From Lithodes maja (lineage: Eukaryota > Arthropoda > Malacostraca > Decapoda > Lithodidae): a stretch of DNA of 64,000 nucleotides. Where the stretch lies: positions 1-64,000 of the forward strand of contig JBAKBP010006597.1 of NCBI GenBank assembly GCA_037953745.1, read 5' to 3'. Shown here piece by piece: positions 18,693 through 27,012 of the stretch (its first letter is position 1; every line of letters starts with the position of its first letter). The notes below the pieces were generated by a model. It was not told the origin of the DNA and made no database searches. It saw only the letters and a program-made list of their open reading frames with translations. Position numbers and translations under genes: made by a program.

Positions 18693-19852
18693 CATTAGAA
18701 CACCACCATCAACCCCTGGCAACCAACAGTTATTGTCGTTATCGAGTACTTGGAACCCCACCACTTTTTGACGGATAGCAACAACAGATGGCGTTAGCGT
18801 CTAGTAGGCCTTAGGGCAAGCTATAGGGCATTTACACTATAGAGTCTGGTTCCTGACCACTTATTGCCTCCTGGTACATGAAATACACACTTGCATTTTC
18901 GGTCCTTTGCAGACAAGGACAATCGGGTTTGCCATTGTTCTAATTGACTTTCTATTGCAAAATAATGTATATTGAGGTTGGAGTAGAAATAAGGGTTATA
19001 TATTCAATGGTATACAATTATTATGTGGTATTTATTATGAGATAGTTGCTAATTTTTTACCCGGAATGCCTGAATATGTTAAAAGCCGAACTAGTGATCA
19101 GCTTGCAAAACAACACGAAACAGCTACTGGATTTGTGAAAGACAAATCAGTGTTTTTTGTGTTCTAGGTCAATCAGTAATCTTCCATTCTTCCACTGGCA
19201 AGTCTGGCATGGTCTGAAAGCATTGTTGCTGTGACATATGCAATATTGATTGATAATTTCAAGTAAATCAGCTGGTAAATAGTCTATTTTCACTGGCTCC
19301 GGACACAAATCAACTCGTTCCCTAGTCGTTTCGCTATCATAACACGATCTATTCTTTAAATAACTTTAATAAGCAAGCCATAACCAACCATATCATAGCC
19401 TACGCTATTTTATATTGGGATAGGCCTATGCTTATCCTCTTATTCCGACAGTAATAGTAGGAAATCATGAAAGAAAGGTACGGTGATGTCATTTCCCTGA
19501 ATACCGATTTTCGTTTATTTTCCGCAGGGAAATTGAAGAACCTAATCAATCTAGTTTGGGATAAAGTAGGAGAGCTGTCCTCTCTGATGATGTATGGACA
19601 AATTTTATTTGTAGTCGTTGCCTTCGTCCAGTGGAAGAATGAAATATATATTAATCGAAAAACAGGACGAAATAAAGTATATTGAGTATGTTGTTTGTAT
19701 TTGTCCTTGATATGTATATACAGCTAAGGCCATATGGTGAGCGTGCATTATTGTATGGAATAATTATTTTAGTTGATGACGTGAGCTCAAACAATGGTTT
19801 TAATTATATAGTATGTTCTTTTACAGTATAATATATATATATATATATACTG
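18693..19852. other. Unclassified stretch with one small open frame
   Basis: A 72-codon open frame at 19467-19685 includes a hydrophobic segment (QILFVVVAFVQW) and a polypyrimidine-AG just before GGAAATTGAAG near 19528. It could be a fragment of an exon or chance. I do not recognise it and do not call a gene. Confidence 0.35.
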
Positions 19853-20649
19853 TGTGGTAAACTATCAATGGAAGTTAAATATTACTAAGCTATAATGAAT
19901 CAAATAAAATCAATCTAAATGAAAACTACTCTATATCTAAATTGAATTCAATCTGAAACAAGCTAATTTATATCCAAAGGTCTCACATAATAAATGTATA
20001 TATAGGGTAAGGTTATAAGGGTTAATATTAGCCAGGAATTAACTCACCAATAGTTCCACGTGGCAATGAGGCAAGGGAGAACGTTTTACCCAATATGGTG
20101 GTGGACAATGGGGAATGAGACTTCGGTCCCAAGACACGAGTCAAGTTAAAGAAAGAATAAATGATTACATGGGAATGGACATGATTATTATAATGTATGC
20201 TTATCTATCAGTCAGTCATGATGTCGATGAGAGCGTCGTGATGGTGTAGCTGAGTGTATTGCTGTATGTGTATTGTGATTACAGGCACAAAAGCACGATC
20301 AACTGAGGGCGGAAAATTAGATGTTAACTGGTTGGTGTTCGTGAAGGCTCTGGCGTACCTCAAAAGCACACCTTGCTGCCTTGGCAAACCGCCAGGAGCC
20401 CAAATTATCGTACCGCATTTAGGTTGCTCTATACGATAAATTATATTAATATATACGATAAATTCATATACACTACATAAGACCATGGCAATATTGCTTA
20501 ATAGCATATTAGGCCTTTTATAACTTAACTTATTTACAATCTTATAATATACGATCTACTCGTCCTACGTCGTGCTGTAGGAGAGATCGTGACGTCACAG
20601 AGACATACGAGATCACAAAAGTCATATTCTATCGTATTTATACGATACA
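19853..20649 (-). repeat. BEL/Pao 3' LTR
   Basis: It is a 797-bp LTR that in element orientation begins TGTATCGTATAAATACG and ends GTTTACCACA, so it has the TG...CA ends of LTRs. The first 415 bp on the plus strand (19853-20279) are repeated at 26376-26790 with only a few substitutions and one small indel. The purine tract lies immediately upstream. Confidence 0.9.
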
Positions 20650-20664
20650 CTCCCCCCACAAAAG
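20650..20664 (-). promoter_or_regulatory. Polypurine tract of the BEL/Pao element
   Basis: On the minus strand TTTTGTGGGGGGAG directly precedes the 3' LTR. This is the expected position for the plus-strand primer in reverse transcription. Confidence 0.75.
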
Positions 20665-20686
20665 AGACCTGAACCCCACCTTAAAC

Positions 20687-23600
20687 CTAAAGTTGCCCAG
20701 AGGCTATCTTCTGACACCACAAGTCGACGGCGCCAGCAGCAGCACGTCTGGGACGCGTCCCGGTCCGAGAATGATCACCATCAGTAAGAGGTGAGTCGTT
20801 CCTTTGAGAATCCTCGGACCCAGCAATAACAGGTGGAGCCTCAGATTGCAATGCGGAATCGAGCTCCAAAGCGTACAAACGTGCGATAGGACGAACAGTA
20901 GTTCCAGTGGCTGTCTTCAATAGCGCCACCCGCTCTACAGAGTCTGCCCCCTTGTATACCTCCAATACGCGGCCTAATTTCCAGTATAAAAGAGGACTAT
21001 CTTCTTTAATTAAAACAACTTCACCAACTGTAGGTGCCGTTGGTCTACCAGAGGGAGTAACACTCCTTTCCCTCAATGCTAGCAGATATTCACTAATCCA
21101 CCGTTTCCTAAAATCCTCGATTATCCTGGATATATACTGGTATCTCTTAGACACCGCTACCTCAGAGTACAACGAGGGATCCTCTAACTCTACTATGGAC
21201 TGAAAATCAGATGGAAACGCAGTCAATGGTTTTCCATATAGCAAGTGAGCTGGCGTTAATGGTAGTGGTTCTTGCAGGTCGGTGTACACATATGTAAGCG
21301 GGCGATCATTCACGACTGCCTCTATCTCTGTGAGGACTGTCGTCAACTCACTTTTCTTTAATAGAGCACGTCCTACAACCGCTCTTAGTCCTGACTTTAC
21401 TATGCCGACACATCGTTCCCACATTCCACCAAACCAAGGTGCCTTAACTGGAATGAACCTCCATTCGCACTTCTTCTCTCCCAAAAAAGTGATGACAGTA
21501 GGATCACTACTCATATCCTTTAGATATTTTGATGCTTGGACATAAGTGGGAGCATTGTCGCTAAGAATGAGTTGAGGGAATGAACGACGGGCACAAAACC
21601 GTCTGAACGCCAGCATAAATTCTTCGCTAGACATATTATCACATAGTTCTAGGTGTACCGCTCGAGACGTCGCACAGGTAAACAATAATATATAAACCTT
21701 CTCATGCTCCCTCGTCTTCAATGCCCCTGTGTAATCTAATCCTACCGCTTGGAAAGGTTCTACGTGCTTTACACGGCATTCAGGTAGAGGTGGAGCTGGT
21801 CCAGTTGCATATGGTTTACCCTTTAGTCTCTGGCATATTACACACTTTCTCACTACGCGTCGAGCTACTTGTCGAACTCTGGGTATCCACCATGTGAGAC
21901 GTAAATTTGATATAATATTACATACCCCGTAGTGTTTTACTTCCCTATGTGCACGTATGATCAATAGATCAGTAACGTGATGTCTTGTTGGCATAAGTAT
22001 AGGTCGGTTTGTGCCGTCTGGTACACCCGACCACTTCAGGCGACCCTCACACCTGATGAGGCCATTGTCTAGGTGCAACCTTAGTTGACGCACTATATTA
22101 GGCATTAATGTCTTATTCGAGCTTTTCAAGGATTCTAATTCATTGGAAAAGGTTTCTACTTGAACCCATTTGATCAAAGTTATTTCAGCTGCTTTAAATT
22201 CACGAGCATCAATGTTGTGACCCCTGTTGCAGAGTTGGCCCGTTACTTTAAGCTTGAGATTGGATACATATCGCAACACCCAAGCTACAACTCTGACTAG
22301 TTTATTATAGTCACCGAATCTTGCCCACTTCATGATAGGACCCGGTGGCTCATTTGGTTGGGCTGTAACTGCCACTGTTTCCAGTGGCAGAAGTCCCTCA
22401 CCAACAGCATGCCATATCGTCCATTCACTTTCATGGAGCAGCCACTTTGGACCATGCCACCACAATTCGGACTTCATTAACTGGCTAGCCGTTATACCCC
22501 TAGTTATGAGATCACTAGGGTTTTCTTTTGTATTTACATATAAAGCAACGTCTGGCAAAAGGGCTCTAATCTCATCTACCCTATTCCGCACATAAACTGG
22601 CAGAGACTTCTTGCTATGTATCCAGTTGAGTGCGACCTGACTATCGCACCATACATGAACGATTTCAATATTTAATTCGCTCTCGTATGCTGCGCGTACA
22701 TGTTGCACCAGACGTGCTAATAGCAGCATGGCAGTCAATTCCATTTTAGGGATAGTTACCTTTTTAACCGGGGCTACCTTGGCCCGGGCTGTAACTAAAT
22801 GTGCCCCAAATGAAGTAACAACATATATGGCTACCCCGTATGCCGTGGCGCTAGCATCGCAAAACGTGTGTAACGTAACGTCACCGAACGCCGCCACTTT
22901 ACGAGGTATAGGTTTAGTACATAGGATGGCATATTCATTCAACAACAATGTCCCTTGGTCATTCAGGTCCTCAGGCAAACTGTCATCCCATCCTATTTTA
23001 CGTCTCCAAACTTCCTGCATTAGAATCCTAGCTCTTATGGTAACAGGTAATGCTAGACCCAAAGGATCAAAAAATTGCGCAACTTTGCTCAACAGACTTC
23101 TTTTGGTGTGCGCTCCTGTCTGCTGAGCAAAAGACCTTGTTTGAAAAGTTAGTATGTCATGTTTAGGTTGCCAGATCATCCCCAAATTTCTGGACTTTTC
23201 CTGGTGAAGAGATGCCGTACCATCCACCTGTATTAAACTCTGAAGATCTTCACTATTAGTAACCCACTCGCGGAGAAATAGATGTGCATCCGCAAACAAT
23301 CTGCGTGCTTGCCAGTATGCATACAACAAATCATCTTGACTATCGCTAGTACCCTGCAAATTGTCAATGTATAATCTGCGAGATAGTTTACTTGTGTCCT
23401 CATGAGTGTCAGCAAGATGTTTTCTGATTGTGGCATTTAACAAAAACTGCGAGCAAGTGGCCCCAAAGAGTACAACCCGAAAACGGTATATTATGATGGG
23501 ACTTTCAGAGTCGCTAATGTCGCCGAACCAAAGAAAGCGGGTAACATCTCTATCTTCCTCCTTTAGCTTGACCATCAAGAATGCCTTCTCGATGTCACTG

Positions 23601-23731
23601 GTATAGGCATACTTCCCCAGCCTAAACCGCAATATATGTTGGGACAGGTCCGACACCATGGACGGACCTGTCAACAGGCAGTCATTTAGACTGGGTTGTT
23701 GTCCTTGGTGGGCAGAACAGTCATACACCAC
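20687..23731 (-). CDS. pol: BEL/Pao pol: reverse transcriptase, RNase H, integrase (main part)
   Basis: This 1014-residue frame covers most of pol. RT occupies about residues 1-230 (QPSLNDCLLTGP, YTSDIEKAFLMV, and YIDN at about 121 where YxDD is usual). RNase H and the Pao-specific region lie at about 240-420, with CDAS, KMEL, CDSQ and NPSD holding the acidic residues. The integrase zinc-binding region (HREVKH then CVIC) is at about 594-635. The integrase core keeps the Asp, Asp and Glu of the DDE triad in GLDYTG (about 664), LSDNAP (about 724) and WFGGMWERC (about 769). A C-terminal DUF5641-like module begins WISEYLLALRER (about 880) and ends VDLWCQKI. The upstream start of RT is in another frame, so the shown start is only the first possible start codon in this frame and not a natural one. 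Confidence 0.92.
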   Translation of the reverse strand: MVYDCSAHQGQQPSLNDCLLTGPSMVSDLSQHILRFRLGKYAYTSDIEKAFLMVKLKEEDRDVTRFLWFGDISDSESPIIIYRFRVVLFGATCSQFLLNATIRKHLADTHEDTSKLSRRLYIDNLQGTSDSQDDLLYAYWQARRLFADAHLFLREWVTNSEDLQSLIQVDGTASLHQEKSRNLGMIWQPKHDILTFQTRSFAQQTGAHTKRSLLSKVAQFFDPLGLALPVTIRARILMQEVWRRKIGWDDSLPEDLNDQGTLLLNEYAILCTKPIPRKVAAFGDVTLHTFCDASATAYGVAIYVVTSFGAHLVTARAKVAPVKKVTIPKMELTAMLLLARLVQHVRAAYESELNIEIVHVWCDSQVALNWIHSKKSLPVYVRNRVDEIRALLPDVALYVNTKENPSDLITRGITASQLMKSELWWHGPKWLLHESEWTIWHAVGEGLLPLETVAVTAQPNEPPGPIMKWARFGDYNKLVRVVAWVLRYVSNLKLKVTGQLCNRGHNIDAREFKAAEITLIKWVQVETFSNELESLKSSNKTLMPNIVRQLRLHLDNGLIRCEGRLKWSGVPDGTNRPILMPTRHHVTDLLIIRAHREVKHYGVCNIISNLRLTWWIPRVRQVARRVVRKCVICQRLKGKPYATGPAPPLPECRVKHVEPFQAVGLDYTGALKTREHEKVYILLFTCATSRAVHLELCDNMSSEEFMLAFRRFCARRSFPQLILSDNAPTYVQASKYLKDMSSDPTVITFLGEKKCEWRFIPVKAPWFGGMWERCVGIVKSGLRAVVGRALLKKSELTTVLTEIEAVVNDRPLTYVYTDLQEPLPLTPAHLLYGKPLTAFPSDFQSIVELEDPSLYSEVAVSKRYQYISRIIEDFRKRWISEYLLALRERSVTPSGRPTAPTVGEVVLIKEDSPLLYWKLGRVLEVYKGADSVERVALLKTATGTTVRPIARLYALELDSALQSEAPPVIAGSEDSQRNDSPLTDGDHSRTGTRPRRAAAGAVDLWCQKIASGQL

Positions 23732-23798
23732 CCGTATTGGTGTGGTGACGCTGTCTTTCTTTACCCCATGATGGGCCAGATAGTGAACCCTACCCTTC

Positions 23799-24128
23799 TT
23801 ACACGGTTCCCTGACATCGACTCTCTATAAAGCCCCTATCCTCATAACTCCGAAATACATCGTCATACGCCTGGCGCGTGCTCGGTTCGTTAGACAATTT
23901 CCGCTGCAATGCGCGCAAGCGACCTAATGCCAAACCATAGTTGGTAGGCAGGCTTATCTCACAGTTCTTCCAGGGTAAACTAACTTTATATTGCTTGTCT
24001 GAGGCACAGTAGCACACAGACTCGTCAAACCTTTGTAGCGCAACTTCCGAGTCATAATCAGTCTCCATAGGATTAATGCCTATGTGATCCAATCTCCACA
24101 GTCGTTCCAGGTCGAACTCGGCAGCCAT
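23799..24128 (-). pseudogene. BEL/Pao pol, segment between protease and RT
   Basis: A 109-residue segment with FDLERLWRLDHIGIN and AYDDVFRSYEDRGFIE, which is the conserved linker and RT N-terminus of BEL/Pao polymerases. It overlaps the upstream protease frame by 49 nt and ends at a stop near 23800. The sequence continues with good similarity in another frame (HYLAHHGVKKDS), so a frame change lies at about 23820. Confidence 0.85.
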
Positions 24129-25009
24129 CTTAGGGTCACTTGTTGGGAATCCTCCCTTCCCAACTCCTCTGCCGCGGTTACATTGACTCTATATATCGAG
24201 ACCATGTCGACCAGGACCTTTGACTGTGTAGTATGCACCTTTCCGCTCATGCAGTATCCAAATTTAGTGGGGATTAAAATTACACCACACATCTTTTTAA
24301 ATCCAGGGTATACTACTTCATAATAATGATCTACACCAAGTAGAACATGCACCTCACTCTGATTTCCCATGGGATCTGACAAGTTAACCCCTATGCTACG
24401 TAATGCGTGTTCCACCTTCTTCACACCCACAGATACATATTCTGGTAGGGTGTCTACTATGATACAAGTCATAAAGTACCGGTTTTTACGATAGAAATAT
24501 GAAATCTCCGCTATCTCGTAGTCTTGTTTATCAGTACCCCTGTGAAGCCTGTAATCGAAGAGTCTCAGCCCTACGATTCGGTGCTTCAATCCCACTAGTA
24601 CGGACCTCTTTATAAAGGAACGTTGAGATCCTTGATCTAGAAGTACCCGACAAACTTTGTTAATGTCATTACCTTTCATGGGAATCTGTATTGTGGGCAA
24701 TATAGTGGTGTCTTGCGTGCTACCTAGTGTCACAGTTGTAGTACCCTCATTTTTGACGTCTTTGACTTTATCCGCTGTAGGACACAACTTATCAAAGTGA
24801 TGTCCTTTGCAGTGCCGACAGGGCCTTAAGTATGTAGCAGTACATTGTCCCTGCTTACCATGTTCCCCACTTAGACAACCTACACATAGCTTCAATCTTT
24901 TCACCTGTGCTAGTTTTGTCTCATTTGTTGGGTATTTTACGCAGAAAACTCCATTTATGTTTGTTGTTACATAGCTTACATAGAATCTGAGCAGGTTTCT
25001 TATACGCAC
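24080..25009 (-). pseudogene. BEL/Pao gag C-terminus (zinc knuckles) and aspartic protease
   Basis: Near its start it carries CVGCLSGEHGKQGQC and CRHCKGHHFDKLCP, paired Cys/His knuckles typical of the gag-protease junction. The protease (DUF1758-like) follows with RVLLDQGSQRSFI, a DQGS form of the catalytic motif common in this family, and LLGVDHYYEVV further on. The sequence before the first knuckle matches better in another frame (CKLCNNKHKW at about 24960), so a frame break separates this piece from the gag part upstream. Confidence 0.85.
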
Positions 25010-25100
25010 CCTCTTTCTTTACTTTAGTCCCCACCGTCATGCTTACTGTTCCCTCTTCTCCACATTCTCACTCCTCCCGACACATACATTCTCCCTTTGT

Positions 25101-25289
25101 TCAACTGTAGATTATTGATCTCCTTACTGAACTGAGTTTTGAATTCCCCAGCTCAAATGATCTTACCTTATCAAGTATTGCCATAGGAAGCTTCTGACGC
25201 AAGATAATGACTATCATTTCCTGCGTGGTAAGCCCTAGGGTGTCTAGCGATCGAGTATGGCACTCCATATTTGCCCTGAAGTTTGTCAA
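25101..25289 (-). pseudogene. BEL/Pao gag, middle segment
   Basis: Contains TNFRANMECHTRSLDTLG and IIVILRQKLP, which continue the gag domain begun at 25963. Good similarity starts a few codons upstream in the same frame (KIDEL), so the join to the N-terminal part is a single frame change near 25.3 kb. It ends at a stop near 25101, and no clear coding similarity is seen between there and 25020. Confidence 0.75.
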
Positions 25290-25963
25290 CTCATCAATCT
25301 TATACTGTGGTTCTGCGAGCCCAACAAGGCAACGACATGGGCCATCTTCAACTGCTCTCTATCCCCATATGTGGACTCTAATAAGTGTACCGCTTCAAGA
25401 TAACTACCACCCACTACTGCAAAACCCTCTATTAAATGTAAAGCCTCTCCTTCCATTTGTCCCTTCAGATAGTGAAACTTGCGGACATTATCCAAAGAGG
25501 ATTCATGAACCGTAGATCGAAATACGTCCCAAAAAGCTAACCACTCGGTTAACTTGCCCCCAAATGTAGGAAGATTGAGCTTAGGGAGGTGTACAGTATG
25601 TTTTGGGTCAGCCCTTCTATGGGCCTCATTATCGCCTCCCTTCTTACTTGTGACAGCACGCTGTAATAGGCGCTTCGCTCTAAAGACAGGTTCGTCATAG
25701 AGGGCGCGATTATCACACTCTGTAACTATCTCTTCCTCCTCTATCATGTCAGCCACAATCACCTCACTCAGAGCCGTAATACGACCGTGGGTAGCCTGGA
25801 CGTTATCTAATCTAGCCTCCAATTCCTCTAGATCAGCAGTAGTGATGAAAGTGTTTAAGTCCACAATTAGCCTATTTAATACTCCCCGAAGTCCCGCCCT
25901 TTGATTTTTAGGGGCTTTGATCAGCACCCCACTAGACGGTGTCTCTTTATCGTTTTTATCCAT
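25286..25963 (-). pseudogene. gag: BEL/Pao gag N-terminal part (DUF1759-like)
   Basis: 225 residues. An acidic N-terminal helical region (LEELEARLDNVQATHGR and a DMIEEEEIV patch) is followed by the DUF1759 signature: VHLPKLNLPTFGGKLTEW, FWDVFRSTVHES, KFHYLKGQMEGEAL and LLESTYGDREQL. ATG at 25963 is a plausible natural start, since stops lie upstream and the PBS is 400 bp away. The frame is lost before the end of the domain. Confidence 0.88.
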
Positions 25964-26356
25964 TTTGCATGCAAGCCTATAGGCTATATATCTAAATATT
26001 ACGTTACAAAGACAACGGCCAAATAATAGTCTAATTAAGAGACGCCAACCGGCGGACTTCTATGTTATGGAGAAAAAATAGTACACTAAATAGCAATACC
26101 TACTAATGGATCATATTGAACAAGAAAAAATGTTAGGTCAGGTCATAATAGTCACAGGAAGTCCGAAACGGAAAAGAAAATTACTGGGGAAAGATGATGG
26201 GTGGGATGCAGGACTTAGGCAGGCACAACGATGTGACCCTGCATTCCGGCTCTAACCATCGCTTGGCTAGCCTTGCCAGTTTATCATAGAGTTGTTCCTG
26301 CATCCTGTTATATGTCCCCTTGTTCATTGCCTTAAAATCCCTTACTGGTAGCTAAT
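25964..26356 (-). other. BEL/Pao untranslated leader
   Basis: A 393-nt non-coding segment between the primer-binding site and the gag start. It may contain the packaging signal but shows no motif I can identify. Confidence 0.6.
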
Positions 26357-26374
26357 TCCCGGGTCTGGGCACCA
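26357..26374 (-). promoter_or_regulatory. Putative tRNA primer-binding site
   Basis: On the minus strand, TGGTGCCCAGACCCGGGA starts one base after the 5' LTR end. TGG complements a tRNA CCA tail, and CCGGGA resembles the T-arm complement of many tRNAs. I cannot name the tRNA with confidence. Confidence 0.65.
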
Positions 26375-26375
26375 A

Positions 26376-26790
26376 TGTGGTAAACTATCAATGGAAGTTA
26401 AATATTACTAAGCTATAATGAATCAAATAAAATCAATCTAAATGAAAACTACTCTATATCTAAATTGAATTCAATCTGAAACAAGCTAATTTATATCCAA
26501 AGGTCTCACATAATAAATGTATATATAGGGTAAGGTTATAAGGGTTAATATTAGCCAGGAATTAACTCACCAATAGTTCCACGTGGCAATGAGGCAAGGG
26601 AGAACGTTTTACCCAATATGGTGGTGGACAATGGGGAACGAGACTTCGGTCCCAAGACTCGAGTCAAGTTAAAGAAAGAATAAATGATTACATGGGAATG
26701 GACATGAATAATATGCTTATCTATCAGTCAGTCATGATGTCGATGAGAGCGTCGTGATGGTGTAGCTGTGTGTATTGCTGTATGTGTATT
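26376..26790 (-). repeat. BEL/Pao 5' LTR, truncated
   Basis: Matches 19853-20279 with about five differences. The matching segment is the 3' half of the LTR in element orientation. The other 370 bp (corresponding to 20280-20649) are absent: CR1-1 copy B starts at 26791, and the rest of the LTR is not found after the end of that LINE. Confidence 0.88.
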
Positions 26791-27012
26791 GTACAAAGGA
26801 GTACAAAGGAGTACAAAGGAAATCAAGCAACAACAGATCTAGTGACCCTTCTAGGCTGCTTGTCCTCCAAAACACTGAGGATCAAGTGTCCAAACAGTGG
26901 TTTAGAGTGGGTAAGGGAACATTGGAAAGGGAACTACTGCCCTGCCACTAACGTGGCAGGACTAGGAAGTTAGTAGGGGACATATGGGTTAGTAACTGAG
27001 GGGAGGATAAAG

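Larger units (their letters stand above)
19853..26790 (-). mobile_element. BEL/Pao LTR retrotransposon, frame-disrupted
   Basis: On the minus strand the order is 5' LTR segment (26790-26376), primer-binding site, gag, aspartic protease, RT, RNase H, integrase, purine tract, 3' LTR (20649-19853). Protease-RT-RNase H-integrase order with a DUF1759-type gag is diagnostic of BEL/Pao. The coding part is broken by several frame changes (near 25.3, 24.95-25.1 and 23.82 kb). The 5' LTR is truncated at 26790, where CR1-1 copy B starts. Confidence 0.92.

Noticed and set aside
19467..19685. 72-codon open frame with a hydrophobic stretch and a preceding polypyrimidine-AG
   Set aside because: No family recognised, no partner exon or matching donor site identified. 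Too weak for a gene call.
26041..26375. Possible env-like third gene in the BEL/Pao element
   Set aside because: The only unassigned internal segments are the leader (25964-26356) and 37 bp after pol. Neither can encode an envelope-type protein.
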